The notes under the pieces were generated by a model, which worked only from the letters and a program-made list of their open reading frames with translations, did no database searches and was not told where the DNA came from. Shown piece by piece: positions 8,968 through 17,377 of a DNA stretch of 64,000 nucleotides. Every line of letters begins with the position of its first letter. Positions within the stretch are counted from its first letter, which is position 1. The translations under genes were made by a program, and so were the position numbers. The DNA is from Gemmatimonadaceae bacterium (GTDB lineage Bacteria; Gemmatimonadota; Gemmatimonadetes; Gemmatimonadales; Gemmatimonadaceae), in the NCBI GenBank assembly GCA_022843265.1, contig JALHNZ010000003.1, positions 1 to 64,000 on the forward strand, in the 5' to 3' direction.

Positions 8968-10086
8968 GTGCGCTTGTCGCAGGAATTTCAGCGGGTCTTT
9001 GGCGCAACACCCGATACGGAGTCCAGCGCGCCGGGGCGTGTGAACCTGCTCGGTGAGCACACTGACTACAACGACGGCTATGTGTTGCCCACGGCGATTC
9101 CGCAACGCACCTGGGTGGCTCTACGTGCGAACGGTGGCACTGAACACGTGGTGCATGCTCTCTCCCTGAGCCAGACGTCGCGGTTCAGTCGCGCGCAACC
9201 GCCGGTGGAGCGTTTCGCGACGTACGTGTTTGGATGCTTCGAAACACTGCGCGACTGGGGGGCGGACATCCCGTATTGCGACGTGCTGGTCGATTCGGAT
9301 GTACCGATCGGCGTTGGCCTCTCGTCGAGTGCGGCGCTGGAAGTGGCCACGCTGCGCGCGGCGCGCGATCTGCTTTCCCTACATGCCCTCGATGATGTGA
9401 CGATCGCGCAACTTGCGCAGCGCGCTGAAATAGAATTCGCCGGCGTGCGCTGCGGCATCATGGACCAGATGGCGTCGAGCCTCGCCGACACCGGACGCAT
9501 GCTGTTTCTCGACACGCGCACACTTGACCGTGCGTTGTTACCCCTGCCTGCGCAGGCGCGCATTCTGGTGCTGGATTCCGGGGTCAGTCGCTCACTCACG
9601 GACACCGCGTACAACCAGCGACGCGCCGAGTGCGAAGAGGCGGCGCGATTGCTTGACGTGCGTGCGCTTCGTGACGTTACAGAGCTCGGCATGCTTGACG
9701 CGTTGCCCGAGCTACTCCGGCGTCGGGCTCGCCATGTAGTTACGGAAAACATGCGCGTGTTGCAGGCGCGTGGCAGCGATGATTCAGCATCGGTCAGCGC
9801 CGAAGAGTTTGGCCGGCTCATGAATGCATCGCACGACAGTCTGCGCGATGACTTTGAGGTGTCGGTGCGGGAACTCGATATTCTTGTGGCGCTCTTGCAG
9901 GCGCACGAATCCGTGTACGGCGCGCGCCTGACAGGCGCCGGGTTCGGCGGCGCCTGCGTGGCACTGTGCCGCGATGATCCAACGCTGATCGCGCAGGACA
10001 TTCTGCCAGACTATAATCGCGATGGGCGACAGGGACGCGTGTTGGTGCCCGCCTCTGCGCACGTTTTGTCTGCGACATGTCGGTAG
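8968..10086 (+). CDS. galK: Galactokinase
   Basis: GHMP-family kinase that phosphorylates alpha-D-galactose at C1, the first committed step of the Leloir pathway. The signature GRVNLLGEHTDYNDG lies near residues 23-37, the ATP-binding VPIGVGLSSSAA loop near 110, and the third GHMP motif LTGAGFGGAC near 320. At about 372 residues the length is normal. I start at the GTG at 8968, one base after the glycosidase stop and preceded by GGGTGG; the longer in-frame ATG at 8950 would overlap that gene. The 3' end overlaps the epimerase gene by 10 bases. No galT or galE is in the window, so the rest of the pathway must lie elsewhere. Confidence 0.95.
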   Translation: MRLSQEFQRVFGATPDTESSAPGRVNLLGEHTDYNDGYVLPTAIPQRTWVALRANGGTEHVVHALSLSQTSRFSRAQPPVERFATYVFGCFETLRDWGADIPYCDVLVDSDVPIGVGLSSSAALEVATLRAARDLLSLHALDDVTIAQLAQRAEIEFAGVRCGIMDQMASSLADTGRMLFLDTRTLDRALLPLPAQARILVLDSGVSRSLTDTAYNQRRAECEEAARLLDVRALRDVTELGMLDALPELLRRRARHVVTENMRVLQARGSDDSASVSAEEFGRLMNASHDSLRDDFEVSVRELDILVALLQAHESVYGARLTGAGFGGACVALCRDDPTLIAQDILPDYNRDGRQGRVLVPASAHVLSATCR

Positions 10087-10988
10087 ACACTGGAAACGTC
10101 ACGCTCCGCACGGAGACGCTTGACGTCGCGTTCCGCGTATCACCACATCTGCTAGGAGTGTCGCTCCGCCACCGTGGCGTCGAGCTGTTGCGCGAGACAG
10201 ACAACATTGAACGCTCGGCAAGGCTTGGGCACCCGTGTGGTATTCCGCTGCTGCATCCGTGGGCCAATCGCCTTGAGCGGCCCGACTATGTCGCGGCAGG
10301 TACACACGTGCAACTCGACATGCGTGCACCGCTGCTGCGAAGCGATGACGCGGGGCTTCCGTTGCATGGAGTGCCGTGGTCCCTGCTACGCGCGGTGCCG
10401 GAGGCGCACACCGATCGCGCCTGTACCATGCGCATCGATTGGGACAACGATGAACTCTTGCGGCTGTTTCCGTTTAAGCATGCGCTGCACATTCGGGCGT
10501 CGGTGCACGGTTCTGCGCTCACGATCACCACGGAGATGCGCGCGACTGGCACCGATCACGTGCCCGTCAGTTTCGGTTTCCATCCGTATTTCGGATTGCC
10601 GGGACGCTCGCGAGCAGCGTGGCGCCTCGGCATGCCCACGCGAGTGCAGTTGCTGCTCGATGATCGAGGAATCCCGTCTGGTGCATCATGCCTGCGCGCT
10701 GCGTCGAACAACTCGCTGGGCATCAAATCGTTCGACGATGCCTTTGCCCTTATCGATTCGTACGCCGAGTTTTCAATCAGTGATCATACGCGCCGGATTC
10801 GCGTGCAGTGTGTAGACGGATACACGCACGCGCAGGTATACGCGCCGGCAGATCAGGCGTTTGTGTGCGTTGAGCCTATGACCGCAGCGGTGAATGCGCT
10901 GTGTAGCGGGCGTGGGCTGCGCACGGTCGCGCCGGGCGAACGGTTCCGCGCCACATTTCAGATCGCTGTTGAGGACGTCACCGGCTGA
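10077..10988 (+). CDS. galM: Aldose 1-epimerase (galactose mutarotase)
   Basis: A 303-residue galactose mutarotase-like protein that interconverts beta- and alpha-hexose so that galactokinase receives the alpha form. Family marks are LLHPWANRLE (59-68), LHG at 96-98, the catalytic His in GFHPYF (169), and the catalytic Glu in CVEPMTAAVNAL near residue 265. The start overlaps the end of galK by 10 bases, so translation is coupled. With the GH2 enzyme and galK it forms a compact module that hydrolyses a galactoside, mutarotates the sugar and phosphorylates it. Confidence 0.93.
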   Translation: MSVDTGNVTLRTETLDVAFRVSPHLLGVSLRHRGVELLRETDNIERSARLGHPCGIPLLHPWANRLERPDYVAAGTHVQLDMRAPLLRSDDAGLPLHGVPWSLLRAVPEAHTDRACTMRIDWDNDELLRLFPFKHALHIRASVHGSALTITTEMRATGTDHVPVSFGFHPYFGLPGRSRAAWRLGMPTRVQLLLDDRGIPSGASCLRAASNNSLGIKSFDDAFALIDSYAEFSISDHTRRIRVQCVDGYTHAQVYAPADQAFVCVEPMTAAVNALCSGRGLRTVAPGERFRATFQIAVEDVTG

Positions 10989-11064
10989 TTTGTGACGCAG
11001 CCGAACGCGTACCGCTGAGCAGGCGGACTCTTGCGGCCGTGAGCGGTGATCCAGATGTTAGGGA

Positions 11065-12816
11065 ATGACCAGATTACCACTGTTGCCTCGTGCGCGAATC
11101 GCGCTGCTCGTACCGCTGCTAACTGCGCTGCTCGTCTCTCTGCCGGTACAGGGACACGCGCAAACACCGCGGCGCATTGACGTATCGCTCCCGGGAAACA
11201 AAGCCAACTCGCCACTGGACGGTCGGCTGCTGTTGCTGGTGTCCACAGACAGCACGCGTGAGCCGCGCTTCCAGATCAGCGACGGCGCGGAAACGCAGCT
11301 TGTGTTTGGCACCGATGTGCAAGGATGGATGCCCGGATCCACGCGTGTGGTAAATGAGCAAGCCGATGCCTATCCGCTTTCATCGCTGCGTGCGCTGCCA
11401 GATGGTCGGTACTGGGTGCAAGCGTTTCTCAATCGCTACGAAACGTTCAACTTGAGCACCGGACACACCGTCAAGTTGCCGCCCGACAAGGGCGAGGGAC
11501 AGCAGTGGGCCCGCAAACCCGGCAATCTTTACAGTGCGCCGCGCTGGATTACCATCAACGCGCAACGGCGCCCCGCGATCATCCTGGACCAAGAAATACC
11601 ACCCATCGCGCCGCCCGTAGATTCCAAGTGGATTAAACACATCACGATTCGCAGTGAACGCCTGTCGAAGTTCTGGGGGCGTGACATGTACATCGGTGCC
11701 AATGTGCTGTTGCCCGCAGGCTTTGATGCGCATCCGAACGCGCGTTATCCGCTCGTTGTGTATCACGGCCACTTTCCGGCGACCTTCGAAGGCTTTCGGG
11801 AAGCCGCGCCCGATGCGAATCTGACCCCCGATTTCTCCGCACGTTTTAATCTCGCCGGATACAATCGCATTCAGCAGGAATTGCAGCACAAGTTCTACAA
11901 GGATTGGACTGGCCCCGCGTTCCCGCGCGTATTGCTCATGGAAGTTCGTCATGCTACGCCGTATTACGACGACTCGTACGCGGTGAACTCGGCGTCTCAA
12001 GGCCCTTGGGGCGATGCGATCATGTACGAGCTCATTCCGGCTGTCGAGAAAGCCTTTCGGGGATTGGGGCAAGGCTGGGCGCGCATCACGTACGGCGGCA
12101 GTACCGGCGGTTGGGAAGCGATGGCCGTGCAGATGTTCTATCCCGACGAGTTCAATGGTGCGTATGTCGCATGTCCGGATCCCATCGACTTTCGCGCGAA
12201 CACAGTGTTCAACTTGTACGAAGACAACAACGCGTATTACGTCGACGGTCAGTGGTTACGCACACCGCGACCTGGCCGCCGCAACTATCTCGGACAGGTG
12301 CAGACCACCATTGCCGCTGCCAATCGTCGCGAAGCCGCGCTCGGGAGCAACGGACGCAGCGGCGACCAATGGGATATCTGGCAGGCCGTGTACTCACCCA
12401 TGGGTGAGAACGGCTATCCCAAACCGATCTGGGACAAAGCCACCGGTGTCATTGACAAGCAGGTTGCGGCGTATTGGCGTGAGAACTACGACCTCTCGCA
12501 CATCCTGCAACGTGACTGGGCAACGCTCGGGCCCAAGGTGTTCGACAAGCTGAACATCTACGTCGGTGATATGGACAACTACTATCTCAACAACGCGGTG
12601 TATCTCGTTGAAGATTTTCTCAAGAGCACAACGAATCCGAAGTGGACGGGCGAAATCACGTACGGTGATCGCGCCGAACATTGCTGGAACGGTGATCCCA
12701 CGCGAAGCAACGCGTATTCACGTCTGCGCTATCATCAAATGTATATTCCGCGGATCCTTGATCGCATGCGCGCGCGTGCGCCGAGTGGAGCAGATACCAT
12801 CAGTTGGCGGTATTGA
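11065..12816 (+). CDS. Exported alpha/beta-hydrolase (esterase-like) protein
   Basis: A 583-residue protein with a Sec signal peptide (hydrophobic core about 12-29, likely cleavage after HAQ at 33). A beta-rich N-terminal region (about 35-190) precedes an alpha/beta-hydrolase fold. The nucleophile elbow is GGSTGGW with Ser346, the likely acid lies in YVGDMDNYYL (502-504), and the likely His is in RAEHCWNGD (539). The layout resembles putative exported esterases of the Fes/D type; substrate unknown. It follows the galactose genes by 76 bases on the same strand and may or may not belong to their operon. An AGGGA lies right before the ATG. Confidence 0.75.
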   Translation: MTRLPLLPRARIALLVPLLTALLVSLPVQGHAQTPRRIDVSLPGNKANSPLDGRLLLLVSTDSTREPRFQISDGAETQLVFGTDVQGWMPGSTRVVNEQADAYPLSSLRALPDGRYWVQAFLNRYETFNLSTGHTVKLPPDKGEGQQWARKPGNLYSAPRWITINAQRRPAIILDQEIPPIAPPVDSKWIKHITIRSERLSKFWGRDMYIGANVLLPAGFDAHPNARYPLVVYHGHFPATFEGFREAAPDANLTPDFSARFNLAGYNRIQQELQHKFYKDWTGPAFPRVLLMEVRHATPYYDDSYAVNSASQGPWGDAIMYELIPAVEKAFRGLGQGWARITYGGSTGGWEAMAVQMFYPDEFNGAYVACPDPIDFRANTVFNLYEDNNAYYVDGQWLRTPRPGRRNYLGQVQTTIAAANRREAALGSNGRSGDQWDIWQAVYSPMGENGYPKPIWDKATGVIDKQVAAYWRENYDLSHILQRDWATLGPKVFDKLNIYVGDMDNYYLNNAVYLVEDFLKSTTNPKWTGEITYGDRAEHCWNGDPTRSNAYSRLRYHQMYIPRILDRMRARAPSGADTISWRY

Positions 12817-12879
12817 TTTGCGGGGCTCGTTCGCTCGAGTCGCTACGCCCGTTCTACTTCGCCCTTTGCCCCTCGCCCA

Positions 12880-13773
12880 ATGTCAGCTCTTCGTCAGCTC
12901 GTTGCCGCCACCGACTTCACCGATGCCGCGGGCCACGCCGTGAATCGTGCGTTCGACCTCGCGTCCATGCACGGCGCGTCGCTTACTCTTGCCCATGGCC
13001 TTGGACTGGATGGGCTGACCCTGCTGCAAGGCATGCTTGGCCCGCGCTTGCCGGAGGTGGCCGCATCGCTACGAGATGCAGCACTCGGTCGCCTGCGAGC
13101 GCTGGCCGACGATCGGGGGCGGCCGAAAGACGTCTCGGTGGACGTGGCCGTGGACGTGGGTTCCGCGAGCCATTTCGTGGACCAACTGGTGCGTTCGAAA
13201 CCGGCGGACCTGCTGCTGGTGGGGGCGCGCAATGGTGATGTGCTGCATCGCGTCCTGATGGGTTCCACCGCCTCACGCTTGCTTCGCACGAGCCCATGCC
13301 CGGTGCTGTCCGTGAAACGTCCGGTCGAGGGGCCGTACCAGCAACTGCTGATCGGCGTGGGCGAGGGCCCCGACACCGAACGGCACGTACGCATTGCTCG
13401 GAGCCTCGCGCCGAATGCCAGCGTCACACTGCTGCATGCCCTCGTGCTACCAGCGTCCGACGCACTGCGTGACGCAGGAATCACCGCCGACATGTACGAC
13501 GCCTTTCGCGCCGAACACATCGCAGCCGCTGAGGAGCGCATCCGCACGTTTGCTCAGCGTATCGGTTTGCCGCAGGAGGCGACGCGCGTGCTCGTGGTCG
13601 TGGGCGATCCGGCTCGCGCTCTGCTCGAGCATGAGGAGTCGGCGGGGTGCGATCTCATCGTCATGGGCCGCATCGACCGGCACTCAGACGAACCGCTGCC
13701 GGTGGGTAGCGCCACGCGACAGGTACTGGCCGGCTCCAGTGCCGACGTGCTGGTGATTGCGGACGCGGCGTAA
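12880..13773 (+). CDS. Tandem-domain universal stress protein
   Basis: A 297-residue protein with two UspA domains, about 1-145 and 150-297. The first has the ATP-binding pattern G-2x-G-9x-G-S/T: GARNGDVLHRVLMGST. In the second, GRIDRHSDEPLPVGSA keeps the shape but loses one Gly, so nucleotide binding by that half is less sure. Family members are cytoplasmic stress-response proteins that bind ATP or other small ligands. It ends in a strong inverted repeat that spans its own stop codon (13755-13797) and converges with a PEP-CTERM protein gene. Confidence 0.93.
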   Translation: MSALRQLVAATDFTDAAGHAVNRAFDLASMHGASLTLAHGLGLDGLTLLQGMLGPRLPEVAASLRDAALGRLRALADDRGRPKDVSVDVAVDVGSASHFVDQLVRSKPADLLLVGARNGDVLHRVLMGSTASRLLRTSPCPVLSVKRPVEGPYQQLLIGVGEGPDTERHVRIARSLAPNASVTLLHALVLPASDALRDAGITADMYDAFRAEHIAAAEERIRTFAQRIGLPQEATRVLVVVGDPARALLEHEESAGCDLIVMGRIDRHSDEPLPVGSATRQVLAGSSADVLVIADAA

Positions 13774-13797
13774 ATACAATCCAACGCGTCCGCAATC
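13755..13797. terminator. Inverted repeat spanning the usp stop codon, likely two-way terminator
   Basis: A perfect 13-base inverted repeat: GATTGCGGACGCG at 13755-13767 and its complement at 13785-13797, with a 17-base loop that contains the TAA stop of the universal stress protein. It sits between two converging genes. There is no T-run, so it is not a classical intrinsic terminator, but the stem could stop transcription or protect 3' ends on either strand. Confidence 0.5.
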
Positions 13798-13811
13798 GTC
13801 GGTGTCTGTAC

Positions 13812-14591
13812 TCAGCGCCGGATCTGTCGCCGCCGGGCCGCGCCAAGCAGCGTGAGAGCGCCAACCGTCAGCAACCCCAGCGCACTCGGCTCCGGCACCG
13901 CCACGGCGCCACCGTCAAGCAGGTCGGTGTCTGCCGTAAACGAAAAGCTGTCCCCGCCTTCGAGTCCGCCGCCGCCAGAGCGGCTGAAGGTGATGGTGAG
14001 CTGCTCGTACAGGTCACCCACCGGGTTGGCGCCGCCAAGTCCAAAGGCGTTGGTGTACGCGGCCCTGGCGGTCGCATCCGTGTCGCTAAAATCGCCCTGG
14101 AACGAGTAGCCTAACCCGGAGCCAGCGCTGCCTTCGCTGCCTTCGTTGCCTCCGTCGCCGGTGGTGGCACAGCCGCGCAGCGGTACCCATCCGCAGTCGA
14201 ACGCCACGCCCACACTGCCGCCGTTCAGGCGAATCCATGAGAGGTCCGGGGTCGTTGAGGCGGGACCGGCCAGAAAGACCGACCAGCGGCCCGTATTTGT
14301 GGTCACGTTCGGCGTGCTCTCGAAGAGCAGCGTCATGCGGTCGTCGCGTACTGCGTAGTAGCCGGCCTGAGTCAGGGACCAGCTGCCGGCGCCGGTGCTA
14401 CCGTTCGCGTAACCCCAGCTCACCGCCATGCCCGCCATGTCGGCACCGGTCACGTTCGCCTTGGTCACACTACCGGCGTCGCGCGTGGTTCCGTTGCTGA
14501 AGTCGCTCTGCGCCGCAGCAGGTGCGGCGAGGACCAGTGTGAACAGTGCAGTAGCGCAGCGTGCGAGCAATGCGGAGCGAAGCGAAGACAT
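13812..14591 (-). CDS. Exported PEP-CTERM sorting-domain protein
   Basis: A 259-residue protein with a Sec signal peptide (cut after AAAQ, about residue 28) and a C-terminal PEP-CTERM tail: VPEPSALGLL, a hydrophobic segment, then AARRRQIRR. In the known system an exosortase (EpsH) recognises this tail. The body is rich in Gly, Ser and Thr, with a low-complexity GSEGSAGSG stretch encoded by 9-base repeats; its function is unknown. A good AGGAG lies 7 bases before the ATG. No exosortase gene is in the window. Confidence 0.85.
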   Translation of the reverse strand: MSSLRSALLARCATALFTLVLAAPAAAQSDFSNGTTRDAGSVTKANVTGADMAGMAVSWGYANGSTGAGSWSLTQAGYYAVRDDRMTLLFESTPNVTTNTGRWSVFLAGPASTTPDLSWIRLNGGSVGVAFDCGWVPLRGCATTGDGGNEGSEGSAGSGLGYSFQGDFSDTDATARAAYTNAFGLGGANPVGDLYEQLTITFSRSGGGGLEGGDSFSFTADTDLLDGGAVAVPEPSALGLLTVGALTLLGAARRRQIRR

Positions 14592-14709
14592 GGCAGGACT
14601 CCTGAGGTTGGGAGAGGCCGTCGGCGTGGCGCGCGACAGCCCGTTCAGGAGTAAGGCGCAGGAATCCCGTGCAAGCGGACACGAGCGCTGCGATTTCTCA
14701 CGCCGTTCG

Positions 14710-17373
14710 TTACCTCACGGCCGCGCGCTCGTTGAGTCCCAGTCGGATCTGTTTTTCAATCTCAACCAGTGCGAAGAACGCAATGCCAACGGCCACGATC
14801 AACACGCCATCGGTCAGTTTTACAGACTCGGTGCCGAGCAGCCTCTGGAGCGGGGGCACATAGGTGACCGCGAACTGGGCCGCTGTCACAACGACCGCCA
14901 CGGTCCAGACCACCTTCGTACCTTTGACGGTATCCCAGGTGAGCGACGCCCCGTGGATATTACGAATGAAGAACAAGTGAAAGATTTCCAGCACGACCAG
15001 CGTGTTCATGGCCATCGTTTGCGCGAGTGCCACGGAGTATCCCCGGTCCATGGCGTACGTGAAGATTCCGAACACGCCAGCGAGGAAAAGCAGGGCGACA
15101 AGCACCACGTGCCACACCAATGCGCCCGAAAGAATTGGCGCGTCCCGGGGACGCGGCGGGCGCGTCATCGTGTTCGCCTCGGTTGGCTCGAACGCCAGCG
15201 CGAGGCCGAGTGTGGATGCCGTGATCAGATTGATCCACAGGATCTGCACCGCCGTGACCGGCAGCGACAACCCAGCGAGCAGGGCAACGATAATCACCAG
15301 CGACTCGCCCGCGTTCGTGGGCAGCGTCCAGCTGATCACCTTGGTCAGATTATCGTTGACCGTTCGCCCTTCGCGCACGGCGGCCGCGATGGTTGCAAAG
15401 TTGTCGTCGGCGAGCACAAGATCTGCCGCTTCCTTGGCGGCTTCGGAGCCCTTGAGCCCCATCGCGATGCCAGCGTCGGCCCGTTTGAGCGCGGGTGCGT
15501 CGTTCACGCCGTCGCCCGTCATTGCCACCGACAGGCCGTTCGCCTGCAGCGCCGTCACGAGGCGCAACTTGTGTTCGGGGCTGGTACGCGCAAACACATC
15601 CACGTTCGCCACTTCGAGTGCGAGTTGCGCATCGTCGAGCCGATCGAGATCGGTACCTGTCAGCACGCGAGACGTGTTCTGCAGTCCGATTTGTTGAGCA
15701 ATTGCTGCGGCGGTGCCGGCGTGATCGCCCGTGATCATCTTGACGCGGATACCCGCGGCACGGCAGGCAGCCACTGCGGCAACAGCTTCGGGGCGCGGCG
15801 GGTCGATCAGTCCCACGAGGCCGAGGAACGTGAGACTGCCAGCGAGTGAGTGTTGTGCAATGCGGTCGCTCGATTCCGCGCGCTGCGCCAGCGCGAGGAC
15901 ACGCAAACCCTTGCGGGCCATGGCCTCCGCTCGCTCGTGCCAGAGTGACTCGTTCACGTCGCGACACATGCGCACGATGCGCTCGGGTGCGCCCTTCACG
16001 TATGTTGTGTTGCCTTCCGGCTCTGCGCTCAACACCGCCATGAATCGATGACGACTGTCGAACGGGATGGCGTCGAGTCGTCGCGACGTGCGCTCGCCGC
16101 CGATCTCAACGCCGACCTTGCCGGCGAACGCAAGCAGTGCGCCTTCCATCGGGTCGCCTTCAACAGACCATGATCCATCACGCTCGGTCAGCGCCGCATC
16201 ATTGCACTGCGCCGCCGCGAGGGCGAGCGGTACAAGATCGCCGACCGGTGTGATGCTGCCGAGTGGCGCATAATCGTCACCACCAACGGTGAAGCTTCCG
16301 TCGGGTGTTTCGGCCGCCGACACCACCATCTGATTGCGCGTGAGCGTTCCCGTTTTGTCTGTGCAAATCACGGAAACCGAACCGATCGACTCGATTGCCG
16401 GAAGGCGACGCACGATGGCGTGACGACGTGCCATTGCCTGCACACCAATCGCCAGCGTGATCGTCATGACCGCCGGCAGCCCTTCGGGAATCGCGGCCAC
16501 CGCGATGCCCACCACGACCATCAGCATCTCGCTGAATTCGAAGTGGTCCACGAAGTAGCCGTATACAAGCAGCAGTGCGGCGACGAGCAGAATCAGGAAC
16601 GACAGCCAGCGTGCGAAGTGATTGATCTTCGCCACGAGTGGCGTGGTGAGCTGTTCGACGCCCTCAAGCAAGCCACCGATGCGACCGATTTCTGTGGCCT
16701 GACCTGTCGCCACCACAACGCCGAGCGCGGTGCCCTGCGTGAGCAAGGTGCCGGACCAGAGCATGGATTTGCGGTCGCCCAGCGGCGCGTCTTCCGCAAC
16801 GACGTCCACAGTTTTTTCCACGGGCACTGACTCGCCCGTGAGGATCGCCTCCTGTGCACCCGCACCGCGTGCTTCGAAAACACGCAAGTCGGCTGGGACC
16901 TTGTCGCCTGCCTCCAGCAGCACGATGTCTCCGGGCACGAGCTCGGCGCCGTCAATCGTGGTTCGCTGCCCATCACGCCGCACGGCCGCGCGCGGTGCGA
17001 GCATGCCGCGAATGGCCGCCATGGCCGACTCCGCTTTGCCCTCCTGCACGAAACCGATGATGGCATTAGCCAGCACGACGGCGAGAATGACGCCCGTGTC
17101 GACCCAATGCTGCAGCGTCGCGGTGACAACGGCCGCGCCGATCAACACATAGATCAGCACATTGTTGAACTGCGCGAACAATCGGCGCAGTGGTCCGCGT
17201 GTTGGTACGTCTGGCAGGCGGTTGGGGCCGTGCTGTGCCAGTCGCCGCGCGGCTTCGGCGGTGGTTAGCCCCTCAGGGCTTGTGGCGAGCGCGGCGAGGC
17301 AGCTGGCCGCGGGGAGCGCGTGCGGGTTGGCTAAGGGCATCGGCGTGGCGCCCAGCGCGCTGTGCTTGATCAT
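14710..17373 (-). CDS. P2-type cation-transporting ATPase (Ca2+ pump-like)
   Basis: An 887-residue P-type ATPase. In order: N-terminal cation-ATPase domain with PEGLTTAEAARRL; paired membrane segments; TGES actuator loop (179-182); the ion-binding PEGLP in membrane segment 4 (about 296-300); the phosphorylated Asp in DKTGT (339-343); MTGDGVND hinge; then about six C-terminal membrane segments. PEGLP and the overall layout point to SERCA/PacL-like pumps, but Na+, K+ or Mn2+ cannot be excluded. I start at the ATG at 17373, four bases after the stop of kinase A; the frame upstream is out-of-frame kinase sequence. Tight coupling to a Ser/Thr kinase suggests shared expression. Confidence 0.92.
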   Translation of the reverse strand: MIKHSALGATPMPLANPHALPAASCLAALATSPEGLTTAEAARRLAQHGPNRLPDVPTRGPLRRLFAQFNNVLIYVLIGAAVVTATLQHWVDTGVILAVVLANAIIGFVQEGKAESAMAAIRGMLAPRAAVRRDGQRTTIDGAELVPGDIVLLEAGDKVPADLRVFEARGAGAQEAILTGESVPVEKTVDVVAEDAPLGDRKSMLWSGTLLTQGTALGVVVATGQATEIGRIGGLLEGVEQLTTPLVAKINHFARWLSFLILLVAALLLVYGYFVDHFEFSEMLMVVVGIAVAAIPEGLPAVMTITLAIGVQAMARRHAIVRRLPAIESIGSVSVICTDKTGTLTRNQMVVSAAETPDGSFTVGGDDYAPLGSITPVGDLVPLALAAAQCNDAALTERDGSWSVEGDPMEGALLAFAGKVGVEIGGERTSRRLDAIPFDSRHRFMAVLSAEPEGNTTYVKGAPERIVRMCRDVNESLWHERAEAMARKGLRVLALAQRAESSDRIAQHSLAGSLTFLGLVGLIDPPRPEAVAAVAACRAAGIRVKMITGDHAGTAAAIAQQIGLQNTSRVLTGTDLDRLDDAQLALEVANVDVFARTSPEHKLRLVTALQANGLSVAMTGDGVNDAPALKRADAGIAMGLKGSEAAKEAADLVLADDNFATIAAAVREGRTVNDNLTKVISWTLPTNAGESLVIIVALLAGLSLPVTAVQILWINLITASTLGLALAFEPTEANTMTRPPRPRDAPILSGALVWHVVLVALLFLAGVFGIFTYAMDRGYSVALAQTMAMNTLVVLEIFHLFFIRNIHGASLTWDTVKGTKVVWTVAVVVTAAQFAVTYVPPLQRLLGTESVKLTDGVLIVAVGIAFFALVEIEKQIRLGLNERAAVR

Positions 17374-17377
17374 CGCG

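Noticed and set aside
14428-15849. Long plus-strand open frame (473 codons) opposite the cation ATPase
   Set aside because: It runs antisense to a gene with clear P-type ATPase motifs, has no recognisable domain, and its length is explained by high GC. The same holds for long antisense frames over ligD, the DUF1704 gene and the kinases.
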